Source: Pseudoips prasinana (taxonomy: Eukaryota; Arthropoda; Insecta; Lepidoptera; Nolidae). From it: a stretch of 64,000 bases of DNA. The position numbers were made by a program, and so were the translations under genes. The notes under the pieces are model-generated. The model was not told where the DNA came from. It worked only from the letters and a program-made list of their open reading frames with translations, and made no database searches. Position 1 is the first letter of the stretch. The number at the start of each line of letters is the position of its first letter. The stretch is taken from positions 2,418,001 to 2,482,000 of the forward strand of contig OX621259.1 in assembly GCA_951640165.1 (NCBI GenBank), given 5' to 3'. Positions 53,930 through 64,000 of the stretch are shown piece after piece.

Positions 53930-55600
53930 GTCACGGTACCATTAAGAAAACATCGGCGTCCCGTAGTAATTATTCCCATTCCATATTTATGAAACCGACC
54001 ACATCTGAAGATATCTATATATTAATACATTCATTAAAAAATACCCATAGCACTGGTTTTGATGAAGGAAGTACTCATTATATTGAAGTCAGTATCTAAA
54101 ATTATTTCACCGATATTAAGTCATTTAGTAAATATGTCCATTACAACCGGTGTATTTCCAGAGAAACTGAAGACTTCAATAATAAAGCCTCTGTTCAAAA
54201 AAAAAATGATAAAACAAATATAAAAAACTACAGACCAATTACCTTAACATCTATCTTCTCCAAGATATATGAAAAAGTACCTAATAAGTTCCATTTTTTA
54301 TACATTTCTTGAAACGAATAATGTTTTTTGTAGAAGCTCAGGTAGGTTTTCGTAATAATAAAACAATAAATTTGGCAGTTTACAAATTTCTAGAAAAATT
54401 ATGAATTGCTTATATAATAAAGTTCTTGTATCTGCACTATACGTGGATCTACAAAAAACCTTTGATTATGTAAATCATGACATATTACTGCAAAAATTAG
54501 AAAGCTATGGTATTAAAGGAAACATCTTGGATCTTTTAACGTCTTTCCTCAAGAAACGACGACAATGCACCCAAATTAATCGAATATGTTTAAAAACGAA
54601 AAAAGAAACCACATTCACATCAGAATATCTTGATGTTACACAAGGAGTTCCTCAAGGCAGTGTATTAGGTCCATTATTATTTATAATTTATGTAAATTAC
54701 TTGCCCAAATCTATTAATGAAAACATGGTACTCTTGGCGCATGATAGCACAGTTATGTTTACCAATAAATATAAAAATGACTTGGAGAATAATATAAACA
54801 TGACTTTGAATCAAATAATTAAGTGGTTACATGAAAATAATTTATTAATAAATCTTGACAAAACAAATATTATGACTTTTAGAAATAGGACTAATTATTT
54901 AATTGACATTGACATATCTTTTACAAAATTTTTAGGTTTAAGTCTTGATTGTAATCTTAATTGGAAAACTCAGGTCGAAAATGTAACTACAAAACTAAAT
55001 CAGTTCTCTTACGCTCTGTATATGCTTGGAAAGATTGTGAACCAAACTGCTGTTATTACTGCCTATCACGAATACGTAGAATCATTATTGAGATATGGTG
55101 TAATTTTTGGGGTAACTCAGTTGAGAAGGATTTAGTGTTTAAAGCCCAAAAGAAATGCGTGAGAGCGATTTGTAAACTTAAGCCTACGGAAAGCTGTCAA
55201 CCTTTTTTCATAAGTCTAAGACTTCTTACCTTACCATGTATTTATATATATGAAGTTTCAATATTTGTCGCTTCAAATCTTAATTTATTTAAACCATTGA
55301 AGAGTGCACGAAACCATAATGGGTTTCCGTTAAATCGAACGGCGCAATTCAGTAATAGTGCCTTTTGCATGGCGCCGCGTATCTACAATCGTTATCGAAA
55401 GATATTTTGAACAGTTCCAATATTGTTAGCATGAAACACAAATTGAAAGGCTGTATTCTTAGTAAAGCATACTATAGTGTCAAACAATTTCTCGAATGCA
55501 GTAATAAAAAAAAAATGCACAGTAATTTGCTAAATGACTATAGTTTAGGTGTATAGGTAAGATTGACATGAAACTTTGATTAAAATTTCAATAATTGAAT
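53930..55600 (+). pseudogene. LINE reverse transcriptase relic, catalytic residue lost
   Basis: The pieces are 53930-54100 (SIFMKPTTSEDIYILIHSL), a broken NYRPI-like stretch at about 54225, 54401-55135 (motif A YVDLQKTFDYVNHD, motif B GVPQGSVLGPLLFIIY), and 54961-55556 in other frames for the C-terminal domain. Motif C reads LLAHDST where FADD is expected, so one catalytic Asp is replaced by His. It is related to the LINE at 17472-18540. A mariner sits in its 3' UTR. Confidence 0.8.
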
Positions 55601-55630
55601 AACTTTTTTATTTGTATTTTACAAATACTA

Positions 55631-56938
55631 CTCTGTCAAGAAAGTACCGGGAAAAGATCAATAATATACAAAATGTTTGTTATTCATCCAAATTTATTTT
55701 ATCACCTTCAAAGTATGCTCCTTCAGAAAAGATACACTTACGCCAACAAATAATCCATTCATCAAAACATTTTTTAAACGCTGCTTTCGGAATTGAGTTC
55801 AGTTCTCGCCGCGAATTCTACCGATTGAAAACGAGTACCACAAAGTGGTAATTTGAGTTTAGGAAAAAGAAATAAGTCAGCTGGAGCCACATTTGGTGAA
55901 TTTGGTGGTTGCTGGATGGTATTTGTTGAGTGTTTGGTCAAAAATTCGTTCACAATGATGGTCTTGTGCGAAGGCGCATTATCGTGGTGGAATATCCAAG
56001 AATATTCTTTCCACAAATCTGGCCTTTTTCGTCGAATTTGCTCTCTTACACGCCGCATAACGCTCAAATAATATTCTTTATTTACCGTTCGACCTTACGG
56101 TAAGAATTCAGAGTGCACAACACCGCGATAGTCACAGAAAACAGTCAACATGACATTGACTTTTGATCGACATTGGAGTGGTTTTTTCGGTTTCGGTTCA
56201 GTTGGAAGGCGCCACTCCGAAGCTTGTTGACTAGTTTGCATGTCAAACTCGTAAACCCACGTCTCGTCATCAGTAATAATGCGTTTCATGAATGTTGGGT
56301 CGGAATTGACTCGTTCTACCATGTCCTCAGCGACTTTCATGCGATTGAGTTTTTGAAGAAAATTCAGATCTTTTGAGACCAGTCGAGCGGCAACATGTTT
56401 CATACCCAAATGATTAGTTAAAATGGTACGAATCGACTCGTGAGATACAGAAAGTTCGGCGACTATCTCTCTCAGAGTTGAATGAGGATTTTCAGTCACT
56501 ATTTCCTTCACTTTTGCGATGTTAACTTCAGTTGCAGACGTTGATGGCCTACCAGAGCGAGGCAAATCTTTCATCACATCTCGACCGCCTTTGAACGCTT
56601 TGAACCACTCATAAGCACGAGTTTTTGATAAAGTCGATTCACCGTAAGCCTTCTGTAACATTTTCAGTGACTCCGAACACGAAATTCTATTAGCGATGCA
56701 AAATTTAAGACAAACTCTTTGTTCGATATTTTTGTCCATTATGAAATTCGCAATACACACTATATATGATATTACTAAAAACAGCACTGTATTTAATATA
56801 AATAACAGATGCAACTCAAAATCCGCGCTAAAATGGAAAATAGGTTGTGCTAATCTAACTACAACAAAAAAAAAAACAAAAATTTTAATTTGGAACCATA
56901 AACAAATCATCCATTCCCGATACTTTTTTGACTGAATG
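55631..56938 (-). mobile_element. mariner element copy C, another subfamily, decayed
   Basis: The ends ctctgtcaagaaagtaccgg and, on the other strand, cattcagtcaaaaaagtatc form imperfect TIRs of about 25 bp. TA lies on both sides (55629-55630, 56939-56940). It is not close to copies A and B. Confidence 0.88.
55680..56739 (-). pseudogene. mariner transposase, frameshifted
   Basis: It starts MDKNIEQRVCLKFCIA at 56739. Piece 1 (to 56095) has the HTH part (SRSGRPSTS-like, VSHESIRTILTNHLGM) and the first Asp (IITDDETWVYE). Piece 2 (56067-55774) has the second Asp (FHHDNAPSH) and the third 35 residues later (NVAPADLFLF). The last about 35 codons (KKCFDEWIICWRKCIF ... NLDE) are in a third frame to a stop at 55680. 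At least two frameshifts make it non-functional. Confidence 0.85.
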
Positions 56939-57166
56939 TATGTCAATTATTGAATTATGGTAGCAGATATTTTATTGACATAGTATTATTATTTGACATC
57001 GATTATATTTACTTTGAAAATGTTGACCTATAAATTATTACTATTATATTTGAATGTATTTTATTATTAATTTGATTTTATAGTTTAACTTGTAAAAATA
57101 TTCTGTTGTTATAAAAAGTAAATTTAAATGAATATTTTAACTAAACATGACATTTATTACTTGCAG

Positions 57167-57258
57167 GAAATGTGAAATTGAGTACACCTGTGTGGTTGAT
57201 TTTTGTGAACTATTTATTTATATTTAAGATTCTCCTTGTACCAAATTTCACACAATAA
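57167..57258 (+). CDS. possible terminal exon of the plus-strand host gene
   Basis: The acceptor ttattacttgcag is followed by a phase-1 open stretch of 30 codons that ends TAA inside cacaataaaa, so AATAAA overlaps the stop. The peptide is hydrophobic (VWLIFVNYLFIFKILLV), like a membrane or tail segment. Phase agrees with the donor at 53833. The AT-rich codons and short length leave real doubt. Confidence 0.3.
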
Positions 57259-57344
57259 AAAAAAATGATTAAAAGCACAAGAAGTAAGAAAGAAAACAAG
57301 TACGAACTTTGTACACTTCTTATATTCTTGGTACACCATATGAA

Positions 57345-57655
57345 CTGCCCCGTTGGTCTAGTGCTAGCGTGTTCAACCGGAGATAATGAGGTCCTGGGTT
57401 CAAAACCAAAAAGTAATTTTGGGAATGCTCTGTTAAGAAAATTTCTCGTTATCAGTCCGAAGACTGGGAGTTGGCGTTATTACGCCCCCGCGCCTCAGAG
57501 AGCACGTAAAGCCGTTGGTCCTGTACCTGACTTCTTTCCGGTCGTGTCGCTACTTGACTCATAGGATCATGAGAGTGATGGTATATTAAGTGCCCCTGTG
57601 TTTGCGCAGACATTTGTGCGATATTAGTCCCGCGCAGTCGGTGCGATTATTATAA
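57345..57655 (+). repeat. tRNA-derived SINE, family C, full copy
   Basis: A box ttggtctagtgctagcgtgt and B-box-like gggttcaaaacc, then a body with agtccgaagactgggagttg and catttgtgcgatattagtcc. Reverse copies are at 13850-14110 and 16250-16497. Confidence 0.78.
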
Positions 57656-57659
57656 TATA

Positions 57660-58250
57660 CGTAGACCTAAACATAAACATAATCTCCTTGACAATAGCTT
57701 AATACAAGCGAGCTAAATAACATTACTATTATAAAATAAATTTTATAAATGTTTTAACAATCTGTGTACCTAAACATCTATAATATGTAACTAGAAATAT
57801 TATGTATACTTAACTATATTACGATGAAATACTGATGTAAGAGAGCGTGGTGTGAAATAGAATGTAGTCACAAAGATTGAAAAAGGTATGCTGAGATGGT
57901 TTGGCCATTTAGAAAGGTTGAATGAAAGAATATTGACAAAAGAAGTATACCTGGCCTGTGTGGATGGTACAACCGGAAGGGGAAGACCTCGTAAATCAAA
58001 TCGGAGACGTACTTAGGAAAAGTCAGGTCAGAAGTACCCTAAACCGGCGAGCATGTATGAAGAATATAATGACAGTAAACGAAGCGAAAGAGGTGTGCAA
58101 GGATCGTGACAAATAGAAGTCCGTTGTCTCTGGGAGACAGGCGTGAGTCTATGTATGTAACTATATTACTACAAACATGTTCTGACTATTTACAAACGTT
58201 TTTTTAAAGTCTATGTAAATGAAAACCTTTTTTTTTAATTTGTTTATATT
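57660..58250 (+). mobile_element. LINE 3' tail (family of 4892-13275) split by another LINE tail
   Basis: 57660-57822 and 58158-58250 join to the standard 3' end (taatctccttgacaata ... gttctgactatttacaaa, aaagtctatg). The 12-bp taactatattac is duplicated around the insert. Confidence 0.85.
57823..58157 (+). mobile_element. inserted LINE 3' end with target duplication
   Basis: A 335-bp insertion flanked by taactatattac (57811-57822, 58158-58169). It encodes, with breaks, LRWFGHLERLNERILTKEVY, then GRGRPRK, as at the end of some LINE RTs. It ends ggcgtgagtctatgtatgta. It matches 2684-2790. Confidence 0.8.
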
Positions 58251-58282
58251 ATTATAATCCATGTCAACCAAGAGCCCTTGTT

Positions 58283-58480
58283 CACGGCTCATCATCATCA
58301 TCATCAAATATCAGCCAAAAGACGTTCACCGCTGGTCTAAGGCTCCCCCAAAGAGCTCCTCAATTGCTGCTCTAGTGCTACCCGTATCCAACGGCTTCCA
58401 GTGACACTCACAAGATTATCTTCCATCATGTAGGTAGCCTGCCTGTACTACGTCTTCCGGTTTGTAATGACCACTCGAGA
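58283..58480 (-). mobile_element. RTE LINE 3' end
   Basis: Reverse tail catcatcatcatcaaatatc agcc, then gacgttcaccgctggtc and the C-terminal coding block, diverged. Confidence 0.7.
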
Positions 58481-58539
58481 ACAGAATTCTAATTTCTGAA
58501 TTAAAACAAAAATAAGGCAACGCCCGCACTAGAAAAATT

Positions 58540-58757
58540 TATCCTGTATCGCGGGGTACTTAACAAACAAATATTTAATTTTGTCGGACACCAAGTACAT
58601 CCAGACTCAAAATAACTATTTATGTGTCACAGAAATAGTTGTCCTGCGTGGTAATTAGTGTTAAATTACCGCGCAGGACAACTATTTGTGTGACAGACAC
58701 ATAAATAGTTATTTTGAGTGGCAAAGCGACTGTCTTAACTGCTGCGCCACTCACGCA
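58540..58757 (-). repeat. SINE family A carrying a long internal hairpin
   Basis: The reverse head is taactgctgcgccactcac (A box). The body has cgcggggtactt and acatccagactcaaa. The middle is an inverted duplication (next entry). Confidence 0.7.
58608..58716. repeat. 109-nt inverted duplication inside the SINE
   Basis: Arms caaaataactatttatgtgt cacag...aatagttgtcctgcg and the near reverse complement surround tggtaattagtgttaaattac. Mismatches are few. Confidence 0.85.
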
Positions 58758-58769
58758 ATTATTAAATTT

Positions 58770-59181
58770 ATAATTTTTTATGACGTCTCATTACACGCAG
58801 TTCATCTAAGTAATCTCATTCCAAAATAATATGAAATAAATATTTATGACAAGCTCTATTCAGCAGCCCAATCTTCATTAACGAAATGAAAAGCTGTACA
58901 GAATTTCCTGATTAATATAGATAATTCAAAGCGAAACAATCGCCGGCCACGACCGTTAAAATATTTTAGCTGTGAGGCCGGAACTTGTTGGTCGAAATAG
59001 AAACTCAGACTATACGAAACAGTTGCCGGCGGTAGCAATATTTAGGGTTCCGTATCCAAAGGGTAATCAACAAGTACTCAGTAAGGACTCAGTAAGTACT
59101 AAGTAAGTACTCAGCAATCGAATGCACGTAACTGATAAATATACTTAAAATATATAATAATTATTTCTAAATACATACATA
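58770..59181. other. no gene seen
   Basis: It includes ttagggttccgtatccaaag (59042), the first 25 bp of the repeat at 25244, then a short run of agtaagtactcagtaagtac. No ORF supported. Confidence 0.4.
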
Positions 59182-60920
59182 TCACACTAATATTATAAAG
59201 GTTTGTGAGTGTGTGAGTGTGTATGTTTCTTACTTCTTCAAGACTAAACGGCTAGAGTGATTTTGATAAAAGGGGAATGCCCAAGTGACTATGGAACTTA
59301 GTATCGGTGCAAACATTATTGTGCCTGGATGAAAACTACTGTTCTATGTTGGGATTAATATATACTTTCAATTAAAATTAACATGATTTATGTAATTTGC
59401 CGGGTTTCAAGGAAATAGATGGGTGAACATAGAACATCTTAGGTAAAGAAACGTTGGTTGCCGACTAGTTTATGGGCAAATTATGACTTAAGTAATATTA
59501 TGGGGTTGAGGCAGCCAATCTCAACGGAGTCTAGCCTACTAAGCAAGATATATTGTAGTCCATGTGCAATCATAGGTGCACTTCTAATTCATCGCTCTGA
59601 TTGTCTAATGGGGCAGCGATCCAACACGACCTGAGACAGCTTAGGCACAGGATAGACGGCTTCATATGCTTTCGAGACACGTTAGTATAATAACAGCACC
59701 TTCCTGTCTCCGGGCTTCATCTTTTTAAATAAAACAAAGCCTATACTGAGGTGAAAGAATTGTGTAAATTGGTCCAGTAGTCTGAGAATTTACTTCATAT
59801 ACAAAACATAGCAAGTATCATATCTCTTTATAATATTAGTTTGGGTTGACAATGAAAGAAATACTCATTTCAGTGAATGTGTTTTTTTTTATTTACAACT
59901 AAAATACAGAGAAAGGTAGGTTTTAGTAGTAACGAAATCCAAGTAGTTAGAATGTAGATATTATCATTGACTTCGCACAATGACTGCCAACTTCCATGCC
60001 GCAATCGGAGTGAATAGGTGAACTGTACTATCCATAATGAATCCATAATTACTTTTCACAATGAGGAGTCTCTGTCTCAGATTACAATTATTAGTAATGG
60101 AGTCTCTTTCTGAAAATCACTCGAGTTGTTACGAATAATCCACAACTACACACACAAGAAATATCAAAACATTCGCCAAACACTATGATAAAAACCAGTT
60201 GTGACTTGCGATGGCACATAACGTCAAAGATCATTTAAGTGTTGCCAAAAATATTAATCAGATATCGATGTTTTTATCGTTTTGCTTGTCATGTGTCATT
60301 CATTTTATATGTTCGTGTTTTTTATATTCGAGCATTTAGAAAATAAAAGAAATAATAAATCTATAATTAGTTTAGGTTGATCAGAAATAATGTTTCAGTT
60401 GGAATATGGCTTAGTGGTCTAGGTTATTTCACACAACAGGTGAACCCGCACCACAACGCATCGAAAATGAATAGACTTAAGGAATATTTAGCGCTAATTT
60501 ACCATTACTAAGTGCTATTGGCCATTTTATTATTTATTGCGTAGTAACATTTGACTGTATTAAATCCTTATTTCTTTTTTGTCCATCGATTATTGACTTT
60601 AAATATTCCGAGTGAATTTATTTTCATTTGCGGCAACATTTTGTTAATGGCGCCGCTTGTTTATAATGCAAAAACAATAAAAGGACTTATAATTGTTTTT
60701 TCTTTTATCCGGCAAATGTGAAACTCCATATTATAGTACTAAATTATGATAATTAAAAATAGGATTTTTACTTATAATGTTCATGTGGCACAACTTAGTT
60801 TTAAACGATACTGTCTATGGGCATTTGACTTTGGTATGGAGTTAACTAACATCCTGGAGTAACACATAGGCTATAATTTATAAAGTTTACCGCAGGTAAA
60901 ACGCGAGGCACAGATAGTAA
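59182..60920 (+). mobile_element. short Helitron interrupted by about 1.56 kb
   Basis: The 5' part (TCACACTAATATTATAAAGG to gattttgataaa, 59182-59265) and the 3' part (ggtatggagttaact to aaaacgcgaggcacagatag, 60834-60916) are the two halves of the family at 2832-3006. The terminal CTAG has become ATAG. Confidence 0.7.
59266..60830. mobile_element. unidentified insertion inside the Helitron
   Basis: The edges carry the inverted word aatgccca (left, in ggggaatgcccaagtgac) and tgggcatt (right, in ctatgggcatttgact). No ORF is supported. It may be a non-autonomous DNA element or several stacked insertions. The family is unknown. Confidence 0.45.
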
Positions 60921-60927
60921 TAAATAA

Positions 60928-61038
60928 ATTACACCCAGAAACAGAACAAAGTGCTCAGACAAATATTTATGGGTGGGATTGAACCCACGACCTCTGGCTT
61001 TGCTGTTAGGGTCACTAACCACTAGACTGACACAGGCC
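60928..61038 (-). repeat. SINE family B head fragment
   Basis: Reverse B box gtgggattgaacccacgac and A box ctaaccactagactgacaca. Confidence 0.65.
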
Positions 61039-61126
61039 AATTAACCAATAATATTTGTATATGTTGCAATTTTGAATTACGGCAAGTCAATACAGAACTA
61101 GCATTGATACTGTAGCACTTTTTTTC

Positions 61127-61386
61127 TGTTGGCATGGTTGGCAAATGCTTGCTTTTCACGCCGGAGGTCGTGGGTTCGATTCCCACCCAGGATAGATATT
61201 TGTGTGCATGAACATGTCTGTCTGCCCTGTTTCTGTGTTATAATTATCTATATAAGTATGTTTTTACAAAAGAAACATAGTATATGTAGTATATCAGTTT
61301 CTAACTGGCTTCCAATAGTAGGTACAAGCTCTGCTTAGTTTGGGATCAGATGGCCGTGTGTAAATATTGTCCCAGGATATTATTAT
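61127..61386 (+). repeat. tRNA-derived SINE, family B, full copy
   Basis: A box tggcatggttggcaaatgc, B box gtgggttcgattcccac, body and 3' end gatcagatggccgtgtgtaa, cccaggatattatt. Confidence 0.85.
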
Positions 61387-61867
61387 GTCATTTAAAATGA
61401 TTAGACTGTTTCTTCTAAGCTATGTTTTCACAATAAGTGAACAGAGGGGTGAATGTGTTTCACCAGAAGCAGTTATGCAAATAAATTGCGAATTTATGAT
61501 TCTCTCCTTCAATGAGATAGATACTGAAGAATTATCGTGGACATAAAAGTTTTATGACAGCACTTTTTAAGTTTGCGACTTAAATCTATAATCTATTTTG
61601 GGGAAAATTGGCCGACTCGGCTCTTAAACTCGGCAGCGTTTACGTTAGCTCAATTTTAAGGTATACATTTTGTGGTTTAGTTGTTTATTTAAATCTCTTG
61701 GTACATGGATGTCCAGAGGTGGGCTTATTGCCACAGGCATTCTCTGACACTCAATTTTAGTGTGGTGCAGAGTAAAATAATGTGGGTGCACTATAAACAT
61801 AATGTGTGGTGTTGATAAATCCTATACTTAATCTACACTATGAGTACTTACATACAATACACGGTTA
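61387..61867. other. no gene seen
   Basis: Between two SINEs. No ORF or repeat border supported. Confidence 0.4.
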
Positions 61868-62120
61868 ATAATAATATCTTGGGACATTATTCTCACACGG
61901 CCATCTGATTCCAAACTAAGCAAAGCTTATACTATGGAAACCACATAACTGAGATATACTACTTATCTTTTGAAAAACATACTTACATAGATAAATTACA
62001 CCCAGACTCAAGACAAACAGACATGTTCATGCATACAAATATCTGTCCTGGGTGGGAATCGAACCCACGACCTCCGGCGTGAAAAGCAAGCATTTGCCAA
62101 CCACGCCAACAGGCCCGTCA
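61868..62120 (-). repeat. tRNA-derived SINE, family B, full copy
   Basis: Reverse copy of the element at 61127-61386, with head ggtgggaatcgaacccacga and gtttgaccacgcc-type words, ending aggcccgtca. It forms an inverted pair with that copy. Confidence 0.85.
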
Positions 62121-62269
62121 AACACTTACACAGATGCAATAAACTAGAATATATTAATATGTATGTATTTATAAATAAATAAACATATAAATCTGCTTAG
62201 CGAACAATAAATGATACAAAACGTTGCGCTCGCTTGAAACGCAATTAAAAACTCCCCGTATTTTAGCTT

Positions 62270-62545
62270 TTGAAACTAGAAGGAATTGCCAAACTGAAGT
62301 GGCAGTGGGCGGGGCACATAGCTCGTAGAACCGACGGCCGCTGGGGCAGAAAGGTTCTCGAGTGGCGACCACGAACCGGAATACGCAGCGTGGCCATGCC
62401 TCTCCTTCAGTGGACCTATGCTCTTGCAAGGGTCGCGGGAAGCCGCTGGAAGGCGAGTAGCGCAAGACCGGCCATTGTGGAAATCCTTGGGGGAGGCCTT
62501 TGTCCAGCAGTGGACTTCTTTCGGCTGATATGATGACTACTGATG
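62270..62545 (+). pseudogene. RTE reverse transcriptase C-terminal fragment and 3' end
   Basis: The last about 85 codons of an RTE ORF: IAKLKWQWAGHIARRTDGRW, VLEWRPRTGIRSV, RVAGSRWKASSA, then the tail gaggcctttgtccagcagtg gac and tgatatgatgactactgatgatga. The stop differs from the usual VQQW end. It is a 5'-truncated LINE copy and the best preserved of the RTE tails here. Confidence 0.85.
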
Positions 62546-62815
62546 ATGAACAAAATCAAGCTAAAATGCCAGACCAATTGAATTCGTATCTAAGAACTTT
62601 CGTTATATATCGCTTTTCTATTTCAAAATAAAAAGAAGTATTGTTATATATCGCTTTGCTATTTCAAAATAAAAATTTCATATTAAAGAACCAACTACCG
62701 GGCTTCGATACTTCTAAACAAATAAGTTTCCATTTTATTGCGCTTTGATGTTGAAGCTCAGTTAAAGTTAAATATGGAATACAGACAAGATCAGACAATA
62801 TATAGTAAAATATAA

Positions 62816-63010
62816 ATTTCAATAACCTAACCTAAACATAATCTCCTTGACAATAACTTAATACAAACTAGCTAAATATCGCTACTATTATAAAATAAAT
62901 GTTTTAAATGTTTTAACAATCCGTGTAACCTATAATCAGTAACTAGATATATAACTGTATAACGCCTTTTTAAAGTCTACGTGAATAAAAACCTTTTTTA
63001 TTTTATTTAT
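62816..63010 (+). mobile_element. LINE 3' tail (family of 4892-13275)
   Basis: taatctccttgacaataact through aaagtctacgtgaataaaaa and a T/A-rich end. Confidence 0.78.
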
Positions 63011-63059
63011 TTATTTAAACAAACTTAATTTTTTGTCGTATTTATAGAAGTATGCTGCT

Positions 63060-63149
63060 GTATAGATAGCTGTGTCCCGGGGTTTCACCCACGTTAAACT
63101 TAATAAATCCTATCTTATGTGTAATTCAGATGTATAACTTATATAACTA
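63060..63149 (-). mobile_element. Helitron-like 3' end fragment
   Basis: tagctgtgtcccggggtttcac resembles the reversed Helitron 3' end. It abuts a complete Helitron. Confidence 0.45.
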
Positions 63150-63334
63150 CTAGCTATGCCCCGCGTTTTTACCCGCGTTAAACTTTATAAATTATAGCCT
63201 ATGTGTTAATGCGGGGTGTCAGCTAACTCCGTACCAAATTTTATTAAAATCGCTCCAGCCGTTTGCACGAGAGGAAGTAACAATCATACACAATCACGCA
63301 CTCACAAACTTTCGCATTTATAATATTACTGTGA
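63150..63334 (-). mobile_element. short non-autonomous Helitron
   Basis: On minus it begins TCACAGTAATATTATAAATG and ends cgcggggcatagCTAG. Confidence 0.75.
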
Positions 63335-63429
63335 TATATATTCACTATAAAAATAAATAATTAAACAAACAACAAGTAAATCCATGTGGTACTTTTTGAG
63401 TTAAGGCCAGACATACTTACAGACAAACA

Positions 63430-63552
63430 GACAAAAATTCTTAAAACTATATATTTGGTTTCGATATCAATTGTAGATCACGCTCCACGTATCATTTAAA
63501 AAATATTCAATGTACAGTTTTGACTTTCCTACGATTTTATTATATGTATAGA
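63430..63552 (-). mobile_element. Helitron 5' end
   Basis: On minus it begins TCTATACATATAATAAAATC and runs through gagcgtgatctacaattgat. Confidence 0.6.
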
Positions 63553-63600
63553 TAATGGTACGGAACCCTCTGTGGACTCACGCTTGGCCGGTTTTTGTTC
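63545..63600 (+). repeat. end of the ttagggttccgt repeat
   Basis: Terminal words atggtacggaaccctctgtg and cttggccggtttttgttc, as in 25244-25800 and 43286-43560. Confidence 0.6.
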
Positions 63601-63878
63601 ACTTTGCCTTTTTCCTTGTTTTCCGAGAACAGTCAGTCAAGACACATAAAAAGCAAATCACGGCACATCTATCTTAAAACTTGAGCTTGCTTCTTACGAA
63701 TAATAAATGAAGTAGTGTGCGCGGAAAATGAAGCTTCGCGTCGTCATATTTTGAGCTCGCTGCCTCTTATTAAGTTGTGCTTTGATGTAACAAATTACGT
63801 GCAGTCCTATATTGCAACATCACTGTCTAGGGTTGCCAAAATTGTTGAAATATGTGCTGATACGGGATCGGTAGCAAA
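63601..63878. other. no gene seen
   Basis: No ORF or element border supported. Confidence 0.3.
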
Positions 63879-64000
63879 TCTATACATATAATGGAATATT
63901 TTTTTAAAAGGATACCTGGGGCGTGATCTACAATCGATATCGAAGCCAAAAATATAGTTTTTAGAATTTTTGTCTGATTGTCTGTATGTATGTCCAGGCT
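63879..64000 (+). mobile_element. Helitron 5' end, runs off the window
   Basis: It starts TCTATACATATAATGGAATA after an A and shares gcgtgatctacaatcgatat with the opposite-strand copy at 63430-63552. Confidence 0.65.

Overview
The window looks like a transposon-rich, AT-rich stretch of a lepidopteran (moth or butterfly) nuclear genome. The evidence is short spliced exons with GT-AG borders, tRNA-derived and 5S-rRNA-like SINEs, RTE 3' tails ending in the 'gtccagcagtggac ... gatgatgatg' signature, and many short Helitrons with the TC...CTAG ends common in Lepidoptera. No bacterial-type operon, CRISPR array or bona fide tRNA or rRNA gene was seen. Nothing in the sequence fixes the species.

Host sequence. 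Most of the window can be read as the introns of one plus-strand gene. Candidate exons lie at 25134-25224, 45629-45721, 52040-52156, 53729-53833 and perhaps 57167-57258. The three central exons (93, 117 and 105 nt) are each open only in the frame demanded by phase-1 introns at both ends. A separate minus-strand terminal exon is possible at 52680-52875. I do not recognise either product.

Region by region. 0.4-1.7 kb: a cecropia-type mariner with a 2-bp frameshift. 4.8-13.5 kb: a three-layer nest, with a Ty3/gypsy-type LTR element (5098-9401) inside a CR1/Jockey-group LINE (about 4892-13275) inside an RTE fragment. 13.8-19.5 kb: SINE, Helitron and LINE debris and a minisatellite. 19.66-22.33 kb: a PIF/Harbinger element whose transposase and MADF-BESS genes are spliced through each other on opposite strands. 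23.7-29.5 kb: a MITE, a host exon, repeats and LINE tails. 29.55-35.07 kb: a Helitron with a second copy of the same family inserted in opposite orientation, giving mirror-image arms of about 2.4 kb. 36.1-39.5 kb: an intact mariner nearly identical to the first, inside a palindromic repeat, then a 5'-truncated R1-clade LINE with 15-bp target duplications. 39.8-47.7 kb: LINE tails, SINEs, several near-perfect hairpins, 5S-like SINEs, a host exon and a minisatellite. 47.76-51.17 kb: a TIR element split by a LINE with an 821-codon open reading frame. 51.2-57.3 kb: host exons, a Helitron, a LINE relic and a third, decayed mariner. 57.3-64 kb: SINEs, RTE and LINE tails and interrupted Helitrons.

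How the parts work together. The only plausible protein machineries are those of mobile elements: an intact mariner transposase (36209-37228), an intact spliced Harbinger transposase (20160-22206), a LINE RT with its catalytic YADD (48305-50770), and a Gag-protease-integrase-tail fusion (7424-8995) that could use pol enzymes supplied in trans. The exact nesting boundaries let the order of several insertions be read directly from the sequence.
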